A stretch of 32,716 nucleotides of DNA, taken from the NCBI RefSeq assembly GCF_021532375.1, contig NZ_JAKGAP010000071.1, positions 1 to 32,716 of the forward strand, written 5' to 3'. Shown here in pieces: positions 1 through 7,426 of this stretch. The notes under the pieces were generated by a model. That model was not told the DNA's origin. It ran no database searches and was given only the letters and a program-made list of their open reading frames with translations. Source of the stretch: Paenibacillus alkaliterrae. Its GTDB lineage: Bacteria > Bacillota > Bacilli > Paenibacillales > Paenibacillaceae. The translations under genes were made by a program, and so were the position numbers. Every line of letters starts with the position of its first letter. The first letter of the stretch is position 1.

Positions 1-252
1 TCTACTGTTGAGAATAAGGAAGGTATGATAAGATATCAGCAGGGATTTGATGGAAAAGCTACCGCGTAGCGGTTTAGTTCAACACCATATTCACGCTGCG
101 TCGCTATCGCTCCTTGATCCGGCAGAAGTGGACGAAGTTGATTCGATTGGAGCGAGTACAGTTACAGGGAAGCAGATTCAGCCGGACACATCCGACATTC
201 GTCGGACGTCGTGAATACCTAAAAGTTATATGAAATCAATGCGATATTGTTT
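1..252. other. Non-coding or decayed left edge
   Basis: I recognise no gene here. A 54-codon reading frame runs from an ATG at 50 to a TGA at 212-214 on the plus strand. It has no clear ribosome binding site and matches no family I know. Given the broken genes that follow, it is most likely part of the same decayed stretch. Confidence 0.4.
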
Positions 253-672
253 ATGGCGGATAATTCAGTGGAGATTAAATTAGTCTTATTCAAAGAATCA
301 GATTTTTCATAAATTGTTAAATGGGTAAACGAGCAACCGGAAGACTTTATTGTTCAATGGGCAGGATTAACATATACATACCCCTTAACCATTGAGCAAA
401 TGATGAATCATTATATTAAAGGAATTAATTCACTTGAATCCGATGTTTTTATTTATAAGATTATGAAACAGGATAATTTCATAGGCACAGTTCAATTGTG
501 TCGATTTAATACGGAGAGTAAAGAAGCATTTATTGGTAGATTCTTAATTGGAGAAGACTTGAATCGAGAAAGAGGAGTAGGAAAGATATGTTTTAGTTTA
601 CCCAAACGCCGCGTATCCGTTCAATGGAATCCGACCTTCCTTTCTCTTAAACAGATTCGATTTTGGCATTGA
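253..672 (+). pseudogene. Broken GNAT-family N-acetyltransferase
   Basis: The translation resembles a GNAT acetyltransferase of the aminoglycoside 6'-acetyltransferase/RimJ-like type: an N-terminal strand, then WAGLTYTYPLT, IYKIMKQDNFIGTVQL, and an acetyl-CoA loop-like ERGVGK stretch. The reading frame from the ATG at 253 is interrupted by a TAA at 310-312, and continues in the same frame from about 313. After the GVGK motif (near 590) the protein no longer looks like the family, which indicates a frameshift or junction, and the frame closes at 670-672. A functional enzyme would be about 160-180 residues, so the C-terminal half is missing. The ATG at 400 could give a 90-residue product, but it would lack the first part of the fold. 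Family assignment is by eye. Confidence 0.6.
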
Positions 673-1042
673 TGATAAATAAAAAGACCGTGATACTTCA
701 TGCGCCTTGATTATTTTTGGGGACGATAAGGAATTATATCGTAGCCCTCAAACCAAGGCCGGGGATATCGTGAAAGTTGATGTTGACGTTGAAGGCGTGA
801 AGAAGCTTAAAATCGCTTTTGAATTAGAGAAAGGCAAGGGAGCAGCTTTCTTAAGCCCTGTCTTAAAACCGCCAATTTCGTATAAAAAAGCAGAGGACGG
901 CCGCGTCGGATTGCAGCTACGCTCCAGGACTGATTTCAAAATCAATTTGGCGGAGCGTTGGACGAGTGGTGGTTCTGAGTTTAATTTTTTTCAAATCCCC
1001 AGGATTTATAGTTCAACAAAAAAATTTCAATTAAGCGACTAA
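641..1042 (+). pseudogene. NPCBM-type carbohydrate-binding domain remnant
   Basis: The frame running through 662-679 reads FGIDDK, then hits a TAA at 680-682. It resumes with KDRDTSCALIIFGDDKELY, followed by RSPQTKAGD and VDVDVEGVKKLKIAFE. This order (GIDD, FGDDKELYRS, KAGD, VDVDV-GVK-L) is the usual pattern of the NPCBM domain found at the C-terminus of secreted glycoside hydrolases such as GH27 and GH98. The sequence after about 840 no longer follows the family. Both ends are lost and there is an internal stop, so this is a fragment of a larger vanished enzyme. A TTG at 707 opens a 111-codon frame, but there is no good ribosome binding site. Confidence 0.6.
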
Positions 1043-1197
1043 TAATATTCGCGGGATTTCACCCTTGTCAGAAATGCAGAAAGATAGACCAGTTGAAGAC
1101 CAAGATCCGCGAATAAGTCAAAATTCGTACGACGAACGGTTAAATATGTTTAAGAGAGTCCTTACAACTACTGCAGGGCGCTCTTGTTATATGTGAA

Positions 1198-1746
1198 CTA
1201 TAGACTTCTTCCTAACAACGCTCCGACTTGTTTGGCCATTACTCGCGGCGGATAGGGCATACCGTTTCTAATCCACCATTCGATTACCCCAACATAAGCA
1301 GTTCCAGCATATTGCAACATAATATCGTCACTTAAATCCGTATTCCTGCCGCTTTCTCTGTCAATCTCACCTTTGAATCCTTTCGTAATAAAATCAAAAA
1401 GCCGAGTTCTAAAAGATGATGGGGTCCCTTTGCTTGCTAACATGGTCGAAAAAAATAAATAATTTTTCTCAAAATATTCAAAATAAGGAACAAGAGCATC
1501 GATCCAATCCATTTCACAAGCCCATGTATCCATTTCCCCTAATTCAGTAATGTGTGTTTCTATAAGATTATCCAATAAATCGTATTTGTCCTCATAATGA
1601 AGATAAATGGTTCCGCGATTTACGTTTGCCCGGTCTGCAATATCCTGAATTGTAATGTCATCGAAACTTTTTTCAGTCATCAGTTCAATAACAGCTTTTT
1701 TCAAGGATTCTTGCGTTTTAAGAATTCTCCGATCCACTTTTGCCAT
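1198..1746 (-). CDS. TetR/AcrR-family transcriptional regulator
   Basis: This encodes a 182-residue DNA-binding repressor. I chose the ATG at 1746-1744 because a GGTGGAG ribosome binding site lies just upstream and the protein then begins MAKVDRRILKTQ, typical of the family. A longer frame extends upstream to 1887, but it would run through the palindromes and promoter. The N-terminal helix-turn-helix (about residues 25-55) contains ITIQDIADRANVNRGTIYLH, followed by the usual YEDKYDLL. The C-terminal half is the ligand/dimer domain and does not reveal the inducer. The gene is transcribed divergently from the zinc alcohol dehydrogenase at 1996. The spacer holds its promoter and two palindromes, so autoregulation and control of the dehydrogenase are likely. 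It may respond to an aldehyde or similar electrophile, but that is inference. Confidence 0.9.
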   Translation of the reverse strand: MAKVDRRILKTQESLKKAVIELMTEKSFDDITIQDIADRANVNRGTIYLHYEDKYDLLDNLIETHITELGEMDTWACEMDWIDALVPYFEYFEKNYLFFSTMLASKGTPSSFRTRLFDFITKGFKGEIDRESGRNTDLSDDIMLQYAGTAYVGVIEWWIRNGMPYPPRVMAKQVGALLGRSL

Positions 1747-1794
1747 CGTAAACTCCACCAAACTTTCTAAGATAATAAACAGTTTATATTGCTG

Positions 1795-1810
1795 TGTTGA
1801 TATATCAACA
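1795..1810. promoter_or_regulatory. Perfect 16-bp palindrome, possible operator
   Basis: The sequence tgttgatatatcaaca is its own reverse complement. It lies in the leader of the TetR gene, 49 bp upstream of the chosen start codon. Its size and symmetry suit a dimeric repressor, but it is AT-rich and could also arise by chance. Confidence 0.4.
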
Positions 1811-1833
1811 AAACGCTTTATTTTAACCATTGA

Positions 1834-1850
1834 ATGTAAGCCTCTTACAT
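1834..1850. promoter_or_regulatory. TetR operator candidate (17-bp palindrome)
   Basis: The sequence atgtaag-cct-cttacat has 7-bp arms around a 3-bp centre. On the minus strand it begins two bases downstream of the -10 element of the TetR promoter, so a bound repressor would block transcription start. The position supports autoregulation by the adjacent TetR protein. Confidence 0.55.
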
Positions 1851-1852
1851 CT

Positions 1853-1881
1853 ATAATAATAGACAAGGGTTGATTAAACAA
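1853..1881 (-). promoter_or_regulatory. Sigma-A promoter of the TetR gene
   Basis: Read on the minus strand, TTGTTT (1881-1876) is followed by a 17-bp spacer and TATTAT (1858-1853). Spacing is optimal, and four or five bases of each hexamer match the sigma-A consensus. Transcription would run into the TetR gene across the palindrome at 1834-1850. Confidence 0.55.
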
Positions 1882-1995
1882 TATCATTTGCTTATGCGTT
1901 TTCTGTTATTTTTAGTAAGTACTGCTAAGAAACATAATAAGAAGATCGATATGCTTAGTCACATTAACTAGCTCTCGATTGCAGGAGGTTATACG

Positions 1996-3045
1996 ATGAT
2001 TACTGCTAATGCACGCGCTACATTCAGTCCAGAAGGCCCATTCAAACTGACCACGATCGAACGCAGGGATCTCCAGCCGCATGATATTCTCATTGAGATT
2101 AAGTACGCTGGTATTTGTCACTCTGATATCCATACAGCTCGCGGCGATTGGGGACCTGTAAACTATCCTCTCGTTCCAGGGCATGAGATCGCCGGAATTG
2201 TCACCCAGGTTGGTTCGGAAGTCACAAAGTATGCCGTTGGCGACCGAGTAGGAGTAGGCTGTATGGTTGACTCCTGCAGAGAGTGCGATAACTGCCATAA
2301 GGGAGAGGAGCAGTACTGCCTCAATGGAATGACGGGTACCTATGGAGCTACCGATAGGTACGGGCAATATACGCAGGGTGGGTATTCCACTCACATTGTC
2401 GTAACGGAAGACTTCGTGGTTAGAATTCCTGACGGTATTGAGCTTGATGCCGCCGCTCCGCTCTTGTGTGCCGGTATCACAACGTACTCGCCGCTTCGCC
2501 ACTGGGGAGCTGCTCCTGGCAAGAAGGTAGCGGTTGTTGGACTTGGCGGGCTTGGACACATGGCTGTGAAGCTTGCTCACGCCATGGGGGCAGAGGTTAC
2601 TGTTTTATCACAAACATTGAAGAAGAAAGAAGACGGTTTGCGTCTTGGCGCGGACCATTTTTATGCCACGAGCGATCCGGAGACATTTCAGAAACTGGCT
2701 CGTTCGTTCGACCTCATCGTAAATACCGTGAGCGCGAAGATCGATATGAGTGCCTACCTTTCGTTGCTGGCACTGGACGGTACACTAGTCAATGTCGGGG
2801 CGCCAGCGGAGCCGTTGCCAGTTCACGTATTCTCACTTATCCCTCATCGTCGGTCGTTTGCTGGATCGATGATCGGTGGAATTCGCGAAACGCAGGAAAT
2901 GCTTGACTTTTGCGCTGAACACCATATTGCACCTGAGATCGAGGTTATTTCCGCCAAACAGATTGATGAAGCCTGGGAGCGCGTACTAGCTTCAGATGTG
3001 CGGTATCGATTTGTGATCGACATCAGCACGATGGAGGAAGAATAA
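1996..3045 (+). CDS. adhA: Zinc-dependent alcohol dehydrogenase (YahK/AdhA/CAD-type)
   Basis: This 349-residue cytosolic medium-chain dehydrogenase probably reduces aldehydes with NADPH or oxidises alcohols. The catalytic zinc site is visible: Cys41 in GICHSDIH, His63-Glu64 in GHE, and Cys158. Structural zinc ligands are Cys94, Cys97, Cys100 and Cys108. The Rossmann motif GLGGLG is at about residues 182-187. Length and motifs match the cinnamyl-alcohol-dehydrogenase-like subgroup (E. coli YahK, B. subtilis AdhA). An AGGAGG ribosome binding site sits 7 bp before the ATG. It is divergent from the TetR gene and was followed by a now broken short-chain dehydrogenase 70 bp downstream, so the pair was probably once a small operon for aldehyde detoxification under TetR control. 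The symbol is by family resemblance. Confidence 0.92.
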   Translation: MITANARATFSPEGPFKLTTIERRDLQPHDILIEIKYAGICHSDIHTARGDWGPVNYPLVPGHEIAGIVTQVGSEVTKYAVGDRVGVGCMVDSCRECDNCHKGEEQYCLNGMTGTYGATDRYGQYTQGGYSTHIVVTEDFVVRIPDGIELDAAAPLLCAGITTYSPLRHWGAAPGKKVAVVGLGGLGHMAVKLAHAMGAEVTVLSQTLKKKEDGLRLGADHFYATSDPETFQKLARSFDLIVNTVSAKIDMSAYLSLLALDGTLVNVGAPAEPLPVHVFSLIPHRRSFAGSMIGGIRETQEMLDFCAEHHIAPEIEVISAKQIDEAWERVLASDVRYRFVIDISTMEEE

Positions 3046-3114
3046 CGAGTAATCCTAGCAATAATTTAGGGGCACGCCTAAGAAAGCGTTAAATTTATTA
3101 ACAGGAGGAAAAAA

Positions 3115-3506
3115 ATGTCTAAACAAAAAGTTTGGCTTGTCACTGGTGCCGGGCGCGGCATGGGGGTGATATCGCGAAGGCGGCCCTAACTGCTGGTAAT
3201 CAAGTCGTTGCGACAGGCCGAAATACTGACAGAGTCGCAAAAGCCCTTGGTGATGACGAAAACCTGCTGGTCGTAAAACTGGACGTCACCAGCCCGGCTG
3301 ATGCCGAGGCAGCCGTCAAAGCAGCGGTTGACAAGTTCGGAAAGATCGACGTACTCGTCAATAACGCCGCGAACTTCTATGGGGGCTTCTTTGAGGAGCT
3401 GACCCTGGACCAAATCGAGTCGCAAGTGAGGACGGCCCTTATCGGCCCAATGAACGTTACCCGAGCGGTGTTGCCTGTGATGCGCAAGCAGCGTTCCGGC
3501 AGCTGA
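3115..3506 (+). pseudogene. Frameshifted, truncated short-chain dehydrogenase (SDR)
   Basis: A good ribosome binding site (AGGAGG) precedes the ATG at 3115. The first frame reads MSKQKVWLVTGAGRGMG, the TGxxxGxG cofactor motif, and then breaks near 3166-3169. The rest continues in another frame as DIAKAALTAGNQVVATGRN, then DVTSPADA and the NNA motif (VLVNNAANFYG). One missing base would explain the break: family members read GMGVDIAKAAL here. The protein ends abruptly after PVMRKQRSG at 3506, where the active-site Ser-Tyr-Lys half should begin, so about half of the usual 250-290 residues is gone. It cannot be a functional oxidoreductase. It lies just behind the intact alcohol dehydrogenase. 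Confidence 0.85.
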
Positions 3507-3619
3507 TCGGTGAAATGAAACGATATATCAGTGATCCGTAAAAGAGAAGAAAGGGTTTACGGTTTGGGATTGTCGCATCAGGAAACTCGACAGTCCAAAG
3601 CGGTTGACGAGATGCATAA

Positions 3620-3998
3620 CGATCACATGTGCACTGTCTGCAGATTGTCGATGAAAGGACGCTGCGAGAGATTTATTTGGCGAGCTTTGAAGGCGCAGTT
3701 AAGCAGTCGCAGCCTTGGAGCGTGATGTGCTCGTATAACAAGGTGTACGGGGAACTGGAGATGCCGTCCAGCTTCGCGGACGGCGATTCCAAGATTGTCA
3801 AAGTCGTGCGCAGCGGGCAGTTGTCTGAGCAGACGTTAGACCGCGCGGTTGAGCGGTTGCTGAACTTTATCTTCAAGGCAGTCGAAAACCGGCAGGAGGA
3901 CGCGTCGTTTGATGCGGAAGCGCACCATCGATTGGAGCGGGAAGCCGCGCAAGAATACATGATTCTGCTGAAAAATGAGGATGGAATTGAGTTAACCG
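3620..3998 (+). pseudogene. GH3 beta-glucosidase fragment with internal deletion
   Basis: The translation from about 3629 reads QIVDERTLREIYLASFEGAV, then WSVMCSYNKVYG, the barrel region of family 3 beta-glucosidases. It then jumps directly to ELEMPSS and later RAVERLLNFIFKAVENRQ and EREAAQEYMILLKNEDGIEL, which belong to the end of the barrel and start of the second domain. The stretch between YNKVYG and LEMPSS, which in intact enzymes carries the SDW motif with the catalytic nucleophile Asp, is missing in frame (about 40 codons). The N-terminal part (3507-3628) is unrecognisable and the C-terminal half is replaced at about 3999 by an alcohol dehydrogenase tail. The enzyme cannot be active. 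Confidence 0.8.
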
Positions 3999-4147
3999 GC
4001 CGATTTGATCTCATCTTAAATACGGTTTTCGCGAATTTGAATGTCGATGCTTATTTATCGCTGCTTCGCGTAGATGGAACGCTTGTCAATGTAGGTGCAC
4101 CAGCCAAACCGGATCAATATAATGTGATCGATATCTCGACTCTATAA
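3999..4147 (+). pseudogene. Alcohol dehydrogenase tail fused to the GH3 fragment
   Basis: The same open frame that carries the GH3 piece continues as RFDLILNTVFANLNVDAYLS, then DGTLVNVGAPAKP. This corresponds to residues around FDLIVNTVSAKIDMSAYLSL of the intact dehydrogenase at 1996-3045. It then skips to VIDISTL, which matches the last residues (VIDISTM) of the intact enzyme, so roughly 65-70 codons were deleted between NVGAPA and VIDIS. The DNA differs clearly from the intact gene, so this is the remnant of a diverged paralogue, not a recent copy. The whole 3629-4147 frame is a chimera of decayed genes. Confidence 0.8.
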
Positions 4148-4287
4148 TTTAGAGGATGCGTTTTATGTTCATAAGGGCGATACCACTCCTCAAATTCCCA
4201 TCCTTACTCATTTGTAGAATACGGAAGGATAACAGCATGTATATCGTTATATGAAACAAGTGGCTAAAGAGAAGGAGATCGATTAAT

Positions 4288-4350
4288 GTACACTGGTACC
4301 CATAGACTGGACACTTTAAAAAAAGGTGTTCAGGCTATGGGTACCTTTTT
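4288..4350. repeat. Large inverted repeat; terminator or insertion-element end
   Basis: The arms ggtacccatag (4295-4305) and ctatgggtacc (4335-4345) are perfect complements. Inner bases add further pairs (ctg/cag and acac/gtgt) around an A-rich loop, and a run of T follows at 4346-4350. It could act as a rho-independent terminator in the plus direction. The left side also begins TGTACACTGG, like the end of an IS3-type element, and the region around it is full of deletions, so a remnant of a mobile element is possible. The right arm overlaps the reading frame of the broken phosphotransferase. Confidence 0.5.
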
Positions 4351-4790
4351 GCCATACTCCCCAAATGGCGCTCCGTCCCGTGTGGAGTCCGATCAGCCAG
4401 AGCTGTCTGACTGCAACGAATACCGGAATCATGGCGTAATCCTGCTCGCTTAATGGACGTTCCTTCGCATAGGCTTCGAGGAATCCTTAAAGCTATCGCA
4501 CGATCCCATAGAAAAACAGACAGATCATACGAGCGCCAACCCAAACCGCAGCAGTCGAAATCAAAGTGGGTTAAGCCGCCGTCGTCTGCGTGAAACACGT
4601 TCCAGCCATGCAGATCCCCGGGACACACTCCCCAAACATAAGCCCCGTTAGTGGCCGCAGCGAGGCGATTTTTCAGACGGATGGCCGTCTCTTGCACAAG
4701 CTTTAAGTCATTCAAGCGATGCTGCAAAAACACGCAAAATGAATTTGCCGGTATCCGTATCGACCGCACAATATCGGAATCATCCTTCTA
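4318..4790 (-). pseudogene. Broken APH/choline kinase-family phosphotransferase
   Basis: On the minus strand the first recognisable piece (about 4779-4740) reads DTDTGKFILRVF, a nucleotide-binding-lobe strand. A deletion and frame change lead to LNDLKLVQETAIRLKNRLAA and the catalytic loop VCPGDLHGWNVFHADDGGL, then THFDFDCCGLGWRSYDLSVF. Asp in GDLHGWN is the catalytic base and the DFD stretch corresponds to the metal-binding Asp. After about 4500 the frame shifts again: the family C-terminus EAYAKERPLSEQDYAMIPVF followed by RQLWLIGLHTGRSAIWG is found in another frame down to about 4360. Two frame breaks and a missing middle of the N-lobe make it a pseudogene. Homologues are annotated as aminoglycoside phosphotransferase/homoserine kinase-like; the true substrate is unknown. 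Confidence 0.8.
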
Positions 4791-5199
4791 ACCGTTTTAT
4801 TGTTATTTATTTTCATCCTATCTGAATCGCGAACAGAAAGGGATTGAAATAATGGCTATAATTGTTCATTACCTGGTTTGTGCAGAAATCATTACTGGGG
4901 CGGAAGTATTCGCTAGCGCTAGAGAACCTTGATTACCAAATTCACAGGTATATCAAGGTTTTTTCTGCTGATGTTCAACATATCTACATGTTGGAGAACT
5001 TATCAGTTGGTAACTGTTTACAACGTTTATAGAGTAGTTCTATAATTTGAATGCCATTCATGAAACCCATTTCATAAATGAATGCAGAATTATTAAATAC
5101 GTTTATCGCAGCTTTCCATGCTTAGTAAGATTGAACACAGAAGGGTATTCTTGTATTCGATCAGCGATTCTACTAAGACATTGCGTTCAAAGGGGAAAA
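4791..5199. other. Intergenic stretch with no recognised gene
   Basis: No convincing gene is visible. A weak terminator-like hairpin lies at 4925-4964 and a short palindrome ctagcgctag at 4913-4922. Reading frames here are short and match no family. The right part probably held the lost start of the GH35 gene that begins to be recognisable at about 5200. Confidence 0.5.
4925..4964 (+). terminator. Rho-independent terminator candidate
   Basis: Arms aaccttgat (4925-4933) and atcaaggtt (4952-4960) pair perfectly around an 18-base loop and are followed by TTTT. There is no gene directly upstream on the plus strand now, so it may be left over from a deleted gene. Confidence 0.45.
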
Positions 5200-5985
5200 G
5201 AGAGTGTTTTTGAACAGCGCATCGATTCATTATTTTCGGATGCCCAGGCAGGAATGGCGGGAAGTGCTGGTCAAGGTGAAGCTTGCAGGGATGAATTGCG
5301 TCGATACTTATTTTGCATGGAACGTGCATGAACCGGAAGAAGCAAAATGTGACTTCAGCAAAGACAAAGATTGTGGGGCTTTCCTTGATTTGTGCTCTGA
5401 GCTAGGACTGTGGGTCATCGCGCGGCCGGGTCCGTTCATATGTGCAGAATGGGATTTCGGCGGTTTTCCGTATTGGCTGAAAAATAAGAACACTGAGCTT
5501 ATCGGAGTGGGAACGGAAAACCGTAAATCTTCTTTCGCTTGAAGCAGGCGAACTTGCCGAACGTCCGCGCGGATTTGCGGAGCTTGGTCTGGAATTCGGC
5601 TATCTCTTTTACAGCGGCGAAGTCGAGTGCGATCGGGATCAAGAAAGCATTCTTGTTTTCTCAGCCATTCAAGATTCTGACTGGAATTGCGGCAAGGAGG
5701 CCGTCCATCTGGAAGAGATACATGCCGGACCATTTTCTTCCGCGCTGTCGCGAACGTTCGAGCTGATGGAGATGGTATCGCAGCATGTTCGATCTTCCCG
5801 CGATTCCGGAGGACATTAGCCCCAAGCTGAAGTTGAGAATGACGGGAATGAGCAAAGGCTATTGCTTCTGAACGGCCGCAAGCTGGGGCGTTATTGGCAA
5901 ATCGGGTCCCAGGAGGATTACAAGGTTCCGATGGCGTGGCTGAAGGAGAAGGGCAATGAGCTGATCTTGTTTGACGACATTACAA
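5200..5985 (+). pseudogene. GH35 beta-galactosidase remnant
   Basis: The N-terminal part reads SIHYFRMPRQEWREVLVK, LAGMNCVDTYFAWNVHEPEE and LGLWVIARPGPFICAEWDFG with GFPYWLK, which is diagnostic for family 35 glycosidases. The frame stops at 5540-5542. A second frame carries FAELGLEFGYLFYSGEVE and LVFSAIQD (a C-terminal sandwich domain). A third gives FDLPAIPEDI and LRMTGMSKGYCF from about 5790, and a fourth gives LNGRKLGRYWQIGSQEDYKV and NELILFDD (to about 5980), the end of the protein. The middle, with the catalytic glutamates after the GGFPYWL segment, is deleted and there are at least three frame breaks. It is clearly inactive. Its old role would have been release of beta-galactose, matching the galactan theme of the next locus. 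Confidence 0.88.
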
Positions 5986-6008
5986 AACATGTCCGATTTT
6001 GCTATAAT
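5980..6008 (+). promoter_or_regulatory. Sigma-A promoter of the LacI regulator gene
   Basis: TTACAA (5980-5985), a 17-bp spacer and a consensus TATAAT (6003-6008) lie 36 bp before the start codon of the LacI-family gene. The promoter sits exactly at the broken end of the GH35 remnant. Confidence 0.65.
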
Positions 6009-6044
6009 AGGCCAAGACTTGAAAGTAGGAAGGAAGCGTTAAGC

Positions 6045-7079
6045 TTGAGACAGGTCACCATATATGACATTGCCAAGGAGGCAAATGTATCGATTTCGAC
6101 CGTATCCCGGGTATTGAACGGTACCGCTCCGGTAAAGGAATCTACCCGTGCCAAGATTGAAGAACTTATTCAAAATTACAACTTTCAGCCTAATGCGATG
6201 GCCAGAAGCCTTCTTAAAAATGAAACCGGAATCATTGGCGTGATTGTGCCCGATCTGACCAATCCCTTTTTCCCGGAAGTGTTCGCCGGAGCGGAGCAAG
6301 AGGCGATGCAGTCGGGACATACCTTCCTGCTTAGCAATACGATCGGCAATTATGCTAAGGAATCGGAATATCTCAGCATTTTGCGGGAGAAACGTGTGGA
6401 CGGTATTATATTTTTGGGGGGGAGGATCAATTTAAAGCATTGTGAGGAGCATCTGGTGCAGGAGCTTGTGCAGTGTGCCAGCGTCATTCCGACCGTACTC
6501 GTCAATGGAGGCTTGCGCAACACCGACTTGATCAGGGTCGCCACGGACGAGTCGGCGGGCACCGCTCTCGCGGTCCGGCACTTGATCGAACTGGGACATA
6601 CGGAAATCGGCTTCATTGGCGGAGAAAGCCATATGACGACGACTTCCATCAAGCTGCGGGCATTCCGAAAGACGATAAAAGATGAGGGGCTGAAGATCCG
6701 GGAGGAATGGCTGCTGCCGGACAGCTTCTCCATCGAATCGGGCAAGCGTCAAATGCTTAAGCTGCTGGACATGAAGGAGAGGCCGACTGCCGTGTTCTGC
6801 GTCAACGATTATACGGCGATCGGAGCGATCAAGGCGGCGGCGGAGGCCGGACTGACGATTCCGGACGATATGTCCGTCGTCGGATTTGACGATATTCCGC
6901 TGGCGCATCATTTTATCCCCGAGCTGACTACCGTTTCCCAGCAGGCGCACGAGCTTGGGAAGACATCCGTTAAAGTGCTTAAAGCGATGATGAACAAAGA
7001 AAAAGTCAAGAAGCATACCTCGCTCGAGCCTCAGCTTATCGTTCGGCAAAGTTCGGGATCCCGGAGGCCGCAAAGTTAG
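6045..7079 (+). CDS. LacI-family transcriptional regulator
   Basis: This is a 344-residue sugar-responsive repressor. I chose the TTG at 6045 because AGGAAGGAAG lies 8 bp upstream and the protein then starts directly at the helix-turn-helix, RQVTIYDIAKEANVSISTVS followed by RVLNG (residues 2-25). A longer frame upstream would include the tail of the broken GH35 gene and is an artefact. Residues about 60-335 form a periplasmic-binding-like sensor: IGVIVPDLTNPFFPEVFAGA, DGIIFLGG, IGFIGG, AVFCVNDYTAIGAIKAA and VVGFDDIPLAHHFIPELTTV are all family landmarks. It has its own promoter and terminator. The divergence in ligand-pocket residues does not reveal the sugar. Its position suggests it controls the sugar operon that starts at 7547, whose promoter has a palindrome just downstream. 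Confidence 0.93.
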   Translation: MRQVTIYDIAKEANVSISTVSRVLNGTAPVKESTRAKIEELIQNYNFQPNAMARSLLKNETGIIGVIVPDLTNPFFPEVFAGAEQEAMQSGHTFLLSNTIGNYAKESEYLSILREKRVDGIIFLGGRINLKHCEEHLVQELVQCASVIPTVLVNGGLRNTDLIRVATDESAGTALAVRHLIELGHTEIGFIGGESHMTTTSIKLRAFRKTIKDEGLKIREEWLLPDSFSIESGKRQMLKLLDMKERPTAVFCVNDYTAIGAIKAAAEAGLTIPDDMSVVGFDDIPLAHHFIPELTTVSQQAHELGKTSVKVLKAMMNKEKVKKHTSLEPQLIVRQSSGSRRPQS

Positions 7080-7198
7080 AACCTCGACTAGGAGGTTGCA
7101 AGTGATCATAATTCCCCTACGGAGGCCGTAAATGTGAAGGCGAAAATAGCTGAATGCTGAACGGATAAGCTCGCCGAACGGTTCGGGAGCAACTTTAA

Positions 7199-7245
7199 AG
7201 AGTAGAAGCTGGATTATTCCGGCTTACTGCTCTTTATTTTTATTA
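7199..7245 (+). terminator. Terminator of the LacI gene
   Basis: Stem agagtagaagctgg (7199-7212) pairs with ccggcttactgctct (7219-7233) with one bulge and G-U pairs, followed by a T-rich tract (7234-7243). It separates the regulator gene from the promoter of the following operon. Confidence 0.75.
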
Positions 7246-7311
7246 AGGGTCTTATGAGTTGGCCTGCAGTTATTTGCCTCGAGGCGCCGGTAGAAAAACT
7301 AAACTTTCATG

Positions 7312-7340
7312 TTGACCAAGGGCAGGAAACGAGCTATACT
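7312..7340 (+). promoter_or_regulatory. Sigma-A promoter of the first sugar operon
   Basis: TTGACC (7312-7317), a 17-bp spacer and TATACT (7335-7340) form a near-consensus promoter. The leader to the first gene is about 200 bases long, which leaves room for regulation in the RNA or by operators. Confidence 0.75.
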
Positions 7341-7345
7341 GAAAT

Positions 7346-7367
7346 GGGTTTCATGAAAGCCTTTACA
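7346..7367. promoter_or_regulatory. LacI/CcpA-type operator candidates at the transcription start
   Basis: Two overlapping patterns are visible. Gggtttcatgaaagcc (7346-7361) is a 16-bp palindrome with a single mismatched pair and a perfect core tttcatgaaa. Atgaaagcctttaca (7353-7367) fits the CcpA cre consensus WTGNAANCGNWNNCA except for C in place of the central G. Both sit immediately behind the -10 box, where a bound repressor would block initiation. Which protein binds is not decided by sequence. Confidence 0.5.
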
Positions 7368-7426
7368 TAAATTTGCGACTGATCAGGCTGTGATGTTTTT
7401 CCGAAATAAAGGTCTTTCTAAATCCT

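Noticed and set aside
1912..2580. 222-codon open frame on the minus strand opposite the alcohol dehydrogenase
   Set aside because: No family resemblance; the plus-strand enzyme is unambiguous with all zinc ligands.
5047..5331. 94-codon open frame overlapping the GH35 remnant
   Set aside because: The overlapping frame from 5204 clearly encodes GH35 sequence, so this one is out of frame with the real (dead) gene.
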